A DNA stretch of 55,590 nucleotides from Zelonia costaricensis (lineage: Eukaryota > Euglenozoa > Kinetoplastea > Trypanosomatida > Trypanosomatidae): NCBI GenBank assembly GCA_030849075.1, contig JASAOO010003406.1, positions 1-55,590 on the forward strand. Direction: 5' to 3'. Shown here one piece after another: positions 19,333 through 28,209 of the stretch. The position numbers and the translations under genes are program-made. Positions within the stretch are counted from its first letter, which is position 1. Every line of letters starts with the position of its first letter. Under the pieces are notes generated by a model. The model was given only the letters and a program-made list of their open reading frames with translations. It ran no database searches and had not been told where the DNA came from.

Positions 19333-22176
19333 ATGGACAAGGAGGCGCTACGTCGGGCCCAGCAGTCGTCCCGGGCGGCGTTCCTACGGAGGGAGGCGGC
19401 ACAGCGTCAGAAGGCGGCCAACACAGTTGTGGAGCAGAAGCTTCGTGATATCGAGCAGGGTGTCGTGCCCGCCACCGTCGCAGAGGCTGACTTCCTGCTC
19501 CACCGCTCCACCGAGGTGAACACCGCCAGCGAGCTCTTCGACGTCGCGCGCAGGCGTCAAGCCCTCGGGGACGACTCGGAGGCACTGGACCGCTGGGGCG
19601 AGCTCGCGGCAGAGCTGCAGCGCCATCCTGAAAGCCCAGCCGATGCATTCCGAGCCATCCCGCGCGAGCAGCGCGGTGACGACACGAAGGGCGTATCAGT
19701 TGGCCCCTCCCCCGCCGTCAACGCACTTGCGGCGTCCTCATCGGCGGGCTTCGTGGCGATGAGCGAGGCGGAGGTGGCGGCGCGGGTGGCGAAGCACGAG
19801 TACGTGCGAGAGAAGACGTTCGCAGAGCTTCAGGAGGAGCGGGCGGCGGTGCTGCAGGGGCAGAAGGAGCGGCTGCAGGAGCAGCGCCGCAGCCTGCCCA
19901 TGTACCGGATGCGGACCGAGCTGGTGCAGCTCATCCGCGATCATCGCGTCGTGGTCATCGTCGGCGAAACAGGATCGGGCAAGACGACGCAGCTGCTGCA
20001 GTACCTCTACGAGGATGGTTTTCACCTTGGCCCTAGGACACGCGCGCGGCTGGCTGCACCCGCCACGTCGGGAGGCGGGGCGGAGGTGGAGGCCAAGGAT
20101 GTGCCGGGGGAGCCCGCACCTGGTGAAGCGGGGCAAGCCCACGCGGAGGAGGAGGAGGAGGAGGAGGAGCTGCGGCTCATCTGCACGCAGCCGCGCCGCA
20201 TTGCTGCCATAAGCGTGGCGGAGCGCGTCGCGCAGGAGGTGGGCTGCCCGTGCGGCAGTGTGGTTGGCTACAAGGTGCGCTTCGACGACAAGACGGGCCC
20301 CCTCACCCGCATCCTCTTCGTGACGGACGGTATGATGCTGAAGGAGTTCACGAGCGACCCCGATCTCTCCTCCGTGGGGGCCATCATGGTGGACGAGGCG
20401 CACGAGCGCTCCCTCAGCACCGACATCCTCCTCGGCCTGCTGCGCGACGTGATACGGCGTAACCCACACCTCAAAGTCATCGTCGCCAGCGCCACCATCA
20501 ACGCGGAGAAGTTCAGCGCGTTCTTCGATGGGGCGCCGGTGTTCACGGTGAGTGGCCGCACCTACCCCGTCGAGCTCTTCTATTCGGACGAGCCCGTGGC
20601 AGACTACGTGACGGAGTCGGCCCAGACGGTGCTCGGGCTGCACCTGTCGAAGCCGCTTCCGGGCGACATCCTCGTCTTCCTGCCAGGGCAGGACGCGATC
20701 GAGACGTGCGCCGAGACGCTGCAGTCGTACGTGGACGAGGCGAAGGGGCAGCTGCGCCCGCTGCTCATTCTCCCCATCTACTCCTCCATGCCCCCGAAGG
20801 AGCAGGCCCGCATCTACGAGCGCACCCCACCTGGCACCCGCAAGGTCGTCATCGCGACCAACATCGCCGAAACCTCCATCACCATCGACGGCGTCGTCTA
20901 CGTGGTCGACTGCGGGCTGTGCAAGCAGGACTTCTACAACCCGCAAGCCATGGTGGAGGAGCTGCGCGTTGTGCCGACCTCGCAGGCGAGCGCCACGCAG
21001 CGAGCCGGGCGTGCCGGTCGCACGCAAGCCGGCGAGTGCTACCGCCTCTTCACCGCCTACACGTTCCACAACGAGCTGCCGCCGGAGACGATTCCAGAAA
21101 TCCTGCGGTGCTCGATGAGCGCGGTGGTGCTGCAGCTCAAAGCGCTGGGCATCCACAACCTCCTCCAGTTCGATTTCCTCGACGCGCCGTCGACGGCGTC
21201 GCTGGAGCGGGCGCTGGACCATCTCTACCTCCTTGGCGCCATGAAGGCCGACGGGCGGCTCACCGTCACGGGCCGGCGCATGGCCGAGTTCCCGCTGGAG
21301 CCGTCGCTGAGCAAGTCTCTCATCCGCGCCTGCGCGCTCGGCTGCGGGCGGCACATGGCGATGGCGGCGGCCATGATCACTCTCGACTCCATCTTCGTCA
21401 ACACGCGCGACGCGAAGGAGCGGCAGCACATCAAGAGCGCAAAGGAGCACCTCTTCGGCTTCGGAAACGGCGATGTCACGGGGTACGTGCGGCTCATGGA
21501 GGAGTGGCTGCGGGCCGGCCCCCGCGCCGGCGAATTCTGCCGCGCCAACTGCATCAACGCCCGCTCCATGGTGCGTGCGCGCGATGTGCTGGACCAGATT
21601 CTCAAGACCTACGACCGAATCGGGCTCGACGTGGAACGGCAGGGGGGCGGCGGCGACGGCAAGGGTGCGGTGGGCGACGACGGCGAAGACGCGCTGGAGA
21701 AGGCGCTGAGCGCGGCGGCGAACCAGATCGACGTCGAGGCGCTCACCAAGGCCATTTTATCCGGCTTCTTCTTCAACGTGGCGAGGCTGGAGGCCGACAA
21801 GTGGTCGTACCTCGTCGTGCGCCCAATGGACACGGGCATGCCGGCCGGTGCCAAGCGGCACGAGGTGACCGACGCCGCCGACGCCGCCGTGGCGGAAATC
21901 CACCCCAGCAGCTTCCTCTTCGGCGCGGGCCGCAAGGCGACCGCGAGCCGTGGCCCGGCTGCTTCGAGCCTGCCAGACGGTGAGGCCGGCATCCCGCCCG
22001 TGCTGCGCGAGCGGCCGGGCCTCGTCGTGTTCTTGCAGCTGCGCCGCACGACGAAGCGCTTCATGACCCACGTCACCGCTATCGGCTCGTCGGAGTGGGT
22101 CCTGCAGAGCGCTCCGGTGAACTATTTCAAGCCGGAGGAGCTGGAGACGGGGCTGCGCAAGCGGCAACGCGTGTAG
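19333..22176 (+). CDS. DEAH-box ATP-dependent RNA helicase (PRP2/DHX16-like splicing helicase group)
   Basis: A 947-residue SF2 helicase that should remodel RNA-protein complexes using ATP, probably in the nucleus. Motif I GETGSGKT is at 211-218, motif Ia TQPRRIAA follows, motif II DEAH is at 354-357, motif III SAT starts at 386, motif V contains TNIAETSITIDG, and motif VI QRAGRAGR is at 556-563. Winged-helix, HA2/ratchet and OB-fold regions follow to the C-terminus, as in PRP2/PRP16/PRP22/PRP43 and DHX15/16 proteins. The first ~200 residues lack a known domain. Assignment to PRP2/DHX16 is a guess from overall layout. An insertion of about 45 residues ending in eight consecutive Glu codons (20146-20169) sits between motifs I and Ia, where relatives have a short loop. 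The ATG at 19333 is the first in frame; 44 upstream codons are open but contain no ATG. Confidence 0.93.
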   Translation: MDKEALRRAQQSSRAAFLRREAAQRQKAANTVVEQKLRDIEQGVVPATVAEADFLLHRSTEVNTASELFDVARRRQALGDDSEALDRWGELAAELQRHPESPADAFRAIPREQRGDDTKGVSVGPSPAVNALAASSSAGFVAMSEAEVAARVAKHEYVREKTFAELQEERAAVLQGQKERLQEQRRSLPMYRMRTELVQLIRDHRVVVIVGETGSGKTTQLLQYLYEDGFHLGPRTRARLAAPATSGGGAEVEAKDVPGEPAPGEAGQAHAEEEEEEEELRLICTQPRRIAAISVAERVAQEVGCPCGSVVGYKVRFDDKTGPLTRILFVTDGMMLKEFTSDPDLSSVGAIMVDEAHERSLSTDILLGLLRDVIRRNPHLKVIVASATINAEKFSAFFDGAPVFTVSGRTYPVELFYSDEPVADYVTESAQTVLGLHLSKPLPGDILVFLPGQDAIETCAETLQSYVDEAKGQLRPLLILPIYSSMPPKEQARIYERTPPGTRKVVIATNIAETSITIDGVVYVVDCGLCKQDFYNPQAMVEELRVVPTSQASATQRAGRAGRTQAGECYRLFTAYTFHNELPPETIPEILRCSMSAVVLQLKALGIHNLLQFDFLDAPSTASLERALDHLYLLGAMKADGRLTVTGRRMAEFPLEPSLSKSLIRACALGCGRHMAMAAAMITLDSIFVNTRDAKERQHIKSAKEHLFGFGNGDVTGYVRLMEEWLRAGPRAGEFCRANCINARSMVRARDVLDQILKTYDRIGLDVERQGGGGDGKGAVGDDGEDALEKALSAAANQIDVEALTKAILSGFFFNVARLEADKWSYLVVRPMDTGMPAGAKRHEVTDAADAAVAEIHPSSFLFGAGRKATASRGPAASSLPDGEAGIPPVLRERPGLVVFLQLRRTTKRFMTHVTAIGSSEWVLQSAPVNYFKPEELETGLRKRQRV
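20146..20169 (+). repeat. (GAG)8 codon repeat inside the helicase gene
   Basis: Eight tandem GAG codons encode a poly-Glu run at residues ~272-279, at the end of a family-atypical insertion between helicase motifs I and Ia. The run is likely to vary in length between strains. Confidence 0.9.
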
Positions 22177-22927
22177 TGGTGGATGTGGTCGGGTCGGGCG
22201 GCGCCTCGTCGCTGCGAATCCTCCGCTCTGTTTCCTTCTCGCCCTGCTGGTTCCGTGAAACGGTGGCTCACGCGTTCGACTCGCCTCGTGGTGCAGCACG
22301 GGTGTGTGCACGTCATGCTAACACGCGCGTACGTAACGAAAAGAAAAAAACGACGCAGCTGAACGGCTCTTACGCACTGACCATGCTCTCTGATTTGTTT
22401 GAGCAGGGGCAACCTCCACTGCGGGAGGTGCAAGACGCACTACAACCTCCAGTAAGTCAGCTCCACCTGGTATGCGCTTAACTCTTGCCTTGGTTTTTTT
22501 TTTGCTCTTCTCCTTTCCTTTGCCCCACGCTCCACCCCAATACCCCCGACACTAATGACGCTCTTCACTGGCCCACGACTGCCCCCCTCCCCCCTCCCCC
22601 CCACCCGCATGCTCCCCTCCCCGCCCAACACCCACAACAGAGAAGGGACTGGTGGCAGCCGTGCTGATCGGTACAGCTAGCAACTCCCACCCACCCCTCT
22701 TGCAAGCAGGGGGACCGCCGGCAGTCGACGAGGCCGCTCCGCTCGCTGCCGTGTTCTACCCCACTCTCGTTCCTTTCCGGCGATATCGCACCGCCTCCCT
22801 CCCCCCCCTCCATCTGGTAGGGCCGCTCTGTACGGCTTCCCTGCCACGCACTTCACAGCGGTGCAAAGAAGAAAAAAAAGGAAACTCAGAGCCACTCACC
22901 GACGTGCCGTGGCGCTTCGCTCGAGCC
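22177..22927. other. Spacer between helicase and NFU genes
   Basis: About 750 bases with no gene. It contains long C/T-rich stretches at 22584-22640 and 22795-22813, the latter feeding a likely splice acceptor. Ninety-two codons in frame with the downstream gene are open but contain no ATG. Confidence 0.6.
22795..22820 (+). promoter_or_regulatory. Candidate spliced-leader acceptor for the NFU gene
   Basis: CCTCCCTCCCCCCCCTCC followed by ATCTGGTAG gives AG at 22819-22820, with an implied 107-base 5' UTR to the ATG at 22928. Confidence 0.5.
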
Positions 22928-23710
22928 ATGCTGCGGCGCAGTCTGTTCTGCCGCATGCTGACGTTGCATGCGCAGCCGACGCCGAATCCGCTCTGCCACG
23001 CCTTCGCCATTCCGTCCGACAACTTCGAGAACTTTGTGCCGCGTGGGCAGACGTGCGAGGTGGCGCACCGCGGCCTGGCCTGGGTGCACCCGCTCTCGCA
23101 GGGTCTCTTTGAGCAGTACCCGCAGGAGGTGATGAGCGTCTTTATTGCGCCGCGCCAGGTGTCCATCTCCGTCTACAGCAACGTGGACTGGTCGGCAGTG
23201 GAGTGGAGCATCAGTAGCTTTCTGGGGCACTACCTTGTCTTGACCAACGCCTGCATTGCCCCGGCGAAGGAGTACACGCTGATCGAGGATGATCTGGAGC
23301 TGTCGGAGAGCGACTCAGAGGTGGTGCAGTGCATCAAGGAGCTGCTGCGGGAGCAGGTTCGGCCGATGGTGCAGCGTGACGGCGGCGACGTGAAGCTGCT
23401 CAACTTTAACGAGAAGACGGGCATCGTGTCGCTGGCGATGCTCGGGGCCTGCCGGACGTGCCCCTCGTCGCAGAACACCCTCAAGATTGGCATCGAGCGC
23501 GTCATGAAGCACTTCCTGCCCGAGGTGACGGAGGTGGTGGAGGCGAAGGGGCACCAGTTCTACGAGGACTACGACCTGCTCTTCGACTCGGAAAAGGCAC
23601 TCTACAAGGAGGCAGCGCGGCTCGACAGGGTGCGGCAGTCGCACATACGCGAGAGGCTGACCCCGACCGTGCTCTCCTACGACGCCTTGAACGAGCCGGA
23701 CGGCGACTGA
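22928..23710 (+). CDS. Mitochondrial NFU1/NifU-like iron-sulfur cluster protein
   Basis: A 260-residue protein of the NFU family (HIRIP5/Nfu1 type), which binds and delivers Fe-S clusters to mitochondrial apoproteins. The first ~16 residues are basic, hydroxylated and free of acidic residues (MLRRSLFCRML...), a plausible mitochondrial targeting signal. The N-terminal Nfu domain begins with the characteristic TPNP motif at about residue 19 and extends to ~105. The C-terminal NifU-like domain spans ~130-210 and carries the cluster-binding CxxC (C175-R-T-C178). The last ~50 residues are charged and helical. Length is close to human NFU1. Trypanosomatids have several NFU paralogues and I cannot say which this is. 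The ATG is preferred because it starts right at the targeting peptide. Confidence 0.92.
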   Translation: MLRRSLFCRMLTLHAQPTPNPLCHAFAIPSDNFENFVPRGQTCEVAHRGLAWVHPLSQGLFEQYPQEVMSVFIAPRQVSISVYSNVDWSAVEWSISSFLGHYLVLTNACIAPAKEYTLIEDDLELSESDSEVVQCIKELLREQVRPMVQRDGGDVKLLNFNEKTGIVSLAMLGACRTCPSSQNTLKIGIERVMKHFLPEVTEVVEAKGHQFYEDYDLLFDSEKALYKEAARLDRVRQSHIRERLTPTVLSYDALNEPDGD

Positions 23711-23970
23711 GAGCAGAGCGCACCCCCCGGCGATCCGCCTCGTCTTCTCCTGAGAGCTGGTCACAACTAGATCAAGTCGCACATAGCGCTACCCTTTGGT
23801 CATGGCCTTCCCTTGCTCGCGCGTTTGCAGAGCGCCTTCGGCCGCGTTCACCCTGCTCTGTCTTCTTCTACTTGTTTCTCCGCTAGCTGACTTACTCACA
23901 TTATCTTCCCTTTCCGAGGAGCGCGGGTTTGCAGCGGGTTGTCGCTGGTCGTGAAGCGGTCCTCACTCAA

Positions 23971-23996
23971 ACACACACACACACACACACACACAC
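23971..23996. repeat. (AC)13 microsatellite
   Basis: Perfect alternating AC repeat within the NFU-eIF6 spacer. Confidence 0.9.
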
Positions 23997-24514
23997 GTCA
24001 CTTTGATCGCCCCTGCTTTCATCGGGGTGCAGCTGCCGAATTCACACACGCACGCAAAGTGACACAAATGCACTCCAACGCAAAACCAAACAAAAGAAAC
24101 ACGACCCCCCTCCCCTCCACTCCCCTCTGCGAAGTGGTTACGAGTCTCGCTGCAACACAGATGAAGGCCACTGCTGTGTTGATCCGCCTGGTTGTTTACC
24201 GCACTGCGGCTTCTCGGACTCGCGCATCTGGCGTTTTGCGTCCGCCAACGCTGCGAAGGCTTGACAACGCACTGCTGCTCTCTGCACTCTTTTCTTCCTG
24301 ATTCGCACAAACACACACGCACACACGCATTCGCACCAACGGTACGGCTTCACTGCACCACACACACACGCACACGCACAACAACAAAAAAGAGAACATA
24401 CGTTGGTGTGCGTGACATAACACCTAGGATCCTCTTTGCTTTCCCCCTCCTCCCTCCGCAACTGCCCAAAGCTCCGCGTTCTTCCCTTTTCGCTCTGCTT
24501 CACGACTCACCAAG

Positions 24515-24586
24515 TACCCCTTCCCCCTCCTCCTCTTTCAACTATCTACCCCTCACCCAAACCCTACTTGCGCGTCCCATCAACAG
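24515..24586 (+). promoter_or_regulatory. Candidate spliced-leader acceptor for eIF6
   Basis: After the C/T-rich block ending near 24560, the first suitable AG is in CATCAACAG at 24585-24586. The implied 5' UTR is 130 bases. Confidence 0.4.
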
Positions 24587-24716
24587 CGCATCGCCTGCTT
24601 TGACAGTCCCTCATCATTTTCTGCCCGCAAAGCCCGCTGCTCGCCTCTGCCTCTCGCGAGCCCGCTATTGCCGTCGTCTTTGTCCACATCAGCACATCGC
24701 AGCGGCGCCGTCCACC

Positions 24717-25466
24717 ATGACGCTCCGCACCCGCTTTGAGAGCTCCGATGACATCGGTGTCTTCTCGCGCCTGACGAACGCGTACTGCCTGGTCGCCGCG
24801 GGCGCGTCGCAGAACTTCTACTCCGTCTTTGAGCAGGAGCTGGCGAACCACATTCCCGTCGTGTACACCTCGATTGGTGATGCTCGCGTGATTGGGCGCC
24901 TCGTGATCGGCAACCGCCACGGCCTCATCGTGCCGTCCATCACGACGGACCAGGAGCTGCAGCACCTGCGCAACTCGCTGCCGGACACGGTCAAGGTGCA
25001 GCGTGTGGAGGAGCGTCTCTCCGCCCTAGGCAACTGCGTTGTGTGTAACGACCACGTAGCCCTCATCCACACCGACCTCAGCCGCGAGACGGAGGAGGTG
25101 ATCCGTGACACGCTGCAGGTGCAGACCTTCCGCACCTCAATCGCCGAGAACGCGCTGGTCGGCAGCTACGCCGTGGCCACGAACAAGGGCTGCATGGTGC
25201 ACCCCAAGACGCCCGCGCAGGACATGGACGAGATCTCCTCCCTGCTGCAGGTGCCGGTGGTGGCTGGCACGATCAACCGCGGTAATGCTGCCATCGGCTC
25301 CGGTCTCGTAGTGAACGACTGGGCCGCGTTCTGCGGCCTGAACACGACCGCGACGGAGATCACGGTGGTGGAGCGCATCTTCCAGCTGCGCCGCGAGGCC
25401 GCTGCCGGTGATGAGGGCAACCTGCTGCAGAACGTGCGCGAGACGCTTGTGGACGAGCTGGCGTAA
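24717..25466 (+). CDS. EIF6: Eukaryotic translation initiation factor 6 (eIF6)
   Basis: A 249-residue protein matching the eIF6/aIF6 family in length (about 245 in yeast and human) and sequence along its whole length. eIF6 binds the 60S ribosomal subunit, works in its nucleolar maturation and export, and prevents premature joining with 40S until released by EFL1 and SBDS. Recognisable family segments include FENSD-like RFESSDDIG near the start, NAYCLVA, NRHGLIVP at about 63-70, LGNCVVCND, and SYAVATNKG followed by VHP. The five-fold repeated beta-beta-alpha pseudo-symmetry shows as recurrent hydrophobic/GN motifs. There is no extension or truncation. The ATG at 24717 is the only in-frame ATG near the start and begins at the conserved N-terminus. 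Confidence 0.97.
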   Translation: MTLRTRFESSDDIGVFSRLTNAYCLVAAGASQNFYSVFEQELANHIPVVYTSIGDARVIGRLVIGNRHGLIVPSITTDQELQHLRNSLPDTVKVQRVEERLSALGNCVVCNDHVALIHTDLSRETEEVIRDTLQVQTFRTSIAENALVGSYAVATNKGCMVHPKTPAQDMDEISSLLQVPVVAGTINRGNAAIGSGLVVNDWAAFCGLNTTATEITVVERIFQLRREAAAGDEGNLLQNVRETLVDELA

Positions 25467-26392
25467 GCCAAGCAGTACAGGCGGCGATGAGGAGAAGAAT
25501 GAAAAGGGTCGGGGCGCATGGGGCATGGCAAGGACGTTGCAGTGGCTCTCTCCCCTCTATCCCCCTTCCTTTCCTCCGACCGTGTCGCAGCGCTTCGTGC
25601 TTGCGACCTCCCGATTCCTGCCGCAGCGTGTTGTGGGCGTCCGCCTGCGTGGCCTCTCCACCAGTGCGTTTCGCGTAATGTGCTGTCGGTGCGCTGCTCC
25701 CGTCGTTGCTGTTGCACTTCTTGTGTTTTGCTCCGCTCGATCTGCGTCCATGTGCCGTGCACATGAGCTGCCGCGTTGTTGTTGTTCCTTTTTTTTTCCT
25801 TCTTGGCTCCTCCACGTCGGTTCCTTTCGTCCCTCCCTGCCTCGTCGGCTCCGACGCCCTCCGTGGGCATTGCTTCCTCTCCCGTGGCGTTCGCGGTCGC
25901 ACATGAATTGCCGTGTATGTGGGCTGTTGTTGTCGGCCATGTGTTTTTATGCATGTGCGTGCGTGTTTGTGTGTATGTGTGGCTGTTGTTCGGGGCTGCG
26001 ATTCGATTAAGAAGGGAACGCCAGCAGCAATGCCGTGAAGAGCGGCGACGTCGCCTGCTCTCGCGGTGCCTTCCTCTCGACTTTTTTCTTCTTCTCTTCG
26101 CACGGCGGCAGTCAACCAGGAAACGATTGCCTTCCCCCGCCCCCCGCCTTCGTCGTGCCTCTACGCCACGCGTGAGCGTACATGTGCGTGTTTATGAACT
26201 CGTGTGCCTCTGTCGGGGTCTCGAGTATTTGTTTGCTGGTTTGTGTAGTGCTTCGAGCTCTCTCTCTCTCTCTCGTCTCTTCGCGCCGCAATGCGCGGCG
26301 GTGGAAGGAGGGTCACACCCGGCACGCACGCACACGCGCTCCGTGCACAGGGCACCGCACTGCTACTGGCTCGCTGAGAGCGACACGCACAG

Positions 26393-26419
26393 ACACACAC
26401 ACACACACACACACACACA
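26393..26419. repeat. (AC)13 microsatellite
   Basis: Perfect AC repeat in the eIF6-AMPK spacer. Confidence 0.9.
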
Positions 26420-27959
26420 TAGGCGCACAAGCAGCTGTTGCGAACACGTGAGGCGACGTGCGCACCTCCGCCATATACGCACGCGCGCTTCTACTTCCCC
26501 CTCCTCCCCCGTCCTCGCGTTTCACACTCTGTTTGGCCCTCCCTTGTACGCCTGTGTGTGCTTCTGTGTGTTGCCTTGGCCATTTTTTTCCGTCTCTCCG
26601 ACTCCACCTTTTTTGTTCCCCATTAAGTAAGCGTAACACCTGGTTAAGTCCCACGGTCGGCGGCACAGACCGCCTCTCTGCGTCTCCCCCCTCCCCCTCC
26701 TCCTCCCCAGTGATCCCTCCCCACCGGACCCCGCACGTGGTCTTGTGATGCGTAGAAGCGGGTGGCTTCCTGACAAGCCTCTGTGCGTACGTCTCCTCGT
26801 CTGATCCCCGACGCGCCGTCCGTGATGGTCTTGTTTCGCACCCGTGGTTCCAGCTGTCTCGCCCCCCCCCTCCCCCCATCGCTCTGTGCGCCCTCCCCCT
26901 CCTACGGCCCTGTCCCACGTGCTTCTTTCGTTCTTCTTTTTGCAGCTCGCGTCGCATGCTCGCCTGCGTACGCGTGCGGCGGAGAGCAGACGTGGGGCAC
27001 ACACCAGAAGAGGTACGTCGATGGCTGGCATACAAGTGCTCTGCGTGTTTTCTTCTGGTGGTGTTGTGCCGTGGCGTGCACGACCGCAGCGAATCCGCAA
27101 AGAAGAACAAAAGATGAGTTGGTGGAAGGCGCGTTGCAGTTTGAGTGAAGAGCATCTGAGCTGCTGGACGAGCGCGCCCCACCTTTCGGTTGGCCTGTCT
27201 GTGTTTACCATCCGCTAGGGGCTCTGATCGAATTCTCGGATCATCTGATTCGTTTACGGTGCATGCTCGCAGAGTAAACTGCTTTGAGCATCGTGTGGGC
27301 CTCTGACCTACCCCCTGCGGCTCATGCTCGAAATCTCAGCAGCCTTTCCCTGCGTCTGTGGTGCCTCGGAGGTCTAGTGCTGCCCCACTCTCGCACACCC
27401 TCCCTCCTCCGCTCGCGACGGTGACCTCGTCTTCCCGCACCAAAAGGGAAGCCTCCCCCAACACAGAGCACACAAGTATAGCAGAACATCAGCCCCCTCC
27501 CCCTCATCTCCTCGTCCCTTCCCCGCGGCTTCACCTAGACACGCATTCACCGAGCTCGCGGCGGTGCGAAACGCGTATTTGTTCGGCACGATACACAAGC
27601 GCACAGCGCAGACGACAGCAGACGAGACTACAGCTAGCGCATATTCAACCATCCACCCCCTCTCTCTCCACTCTGCGCCCGTCACATAGAGAGTGTGACA
27701 ACTGCTATCGCCCACTTGTTACCCTTCATGCTTCTTCTCCACTCCGCGCCCTGTCAGAGCCGCCTCTTCCCAAGTCCGTCTCTCTGTGTGGTTTGGTGCA
27801 AGTGACGGACCCACGCGTTTCCGCGTGCCTCTGGACCCTTGACGAACTCGCGTGGAGCTCTCTTTCTTCTCCCCCTCATCGTCGCGCTTCTTGCGTGACG
27901 TCGCCAACTCCTCCCTCCTCGCACGCCCCCCTCCCCCCCCCCGCCCCGCCCCGCCTGCC

Positions 27960-28006
27960 ACGCCCCGCCCTCTTCCCTTTACCGTGCTGTGTTGTCTGCT
28001 GACCAG
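27960..28006 (+). promoter_or_regulatory. Candidate spliced-leader acceptor for the AMPK-alpha gene
   Basis: A C/T-rich tract (CTCTTCCCTTTACC and following) leads to TGCTGACCAG with AG at 28005-28006. The implied 5' UTR of 203 bases has no ATG. Confidence 0.4.
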
Positions 28007-28209
28007 TTACCGAGGGGCACCAAGGTGGCGCAGACGGTCTTCTCGTTGTCTTCCCCGACCTCCGCTGTCGAGACCGCCGTACGCACGCAGTGCTGCCTCG
28101 CCATCCGCGTGGTGGGGGGGGGGGGCTCTGGCTTCCTCGTGTGGTGCCGTGGGTCGCACACGTACAATTTAGTCCGGTTCTCATCGTACGCACCCCATCG
28201 CGGATCGTC

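Larger units (their letters stand above)
23711..24716. other. Spacer between NFU and eIF6 genes
   Basis: One kilobase with no gene. It contains an (AC)13 tract at 23971-23996, CA-rich sequence around 24305-24385 and a C/T-rich block at 24435-24560. The eIF6 frame is open for 175 codons upstream of its ATG but has no in-frame ATG and is low complexity, so it is untranslated. Confidence 0.6.
25467..28209. other. 2.7 kb gene-free spacer
   Basis: No credible gene on either strand. It contains a (TC)8 tract at 26259-26274, an (AC) tract of about 27 bases at 26393-26419, TG-rich sequence around 25950-25985 and 26530-26560, and C/G-rich runs at 27925-27970 and 28113-28124. It presumably holds the eIF6 3' UTR and the AMPK 5' UTR. 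Confidence 0.6.

Noticed and set aside
22652..22927. N-terminal extension of the NFU protein
   Set aside because: The open frame has no ATG before 22928, and the mitochondrial targeting peptide begins at 22928.
24192..24716. N-terminal extension of eIF6 from the open frame upstream
   Set aside because: No in-frame ATG, low complexity, and eIF6 has a conserved N-terminus that starts at 24717.
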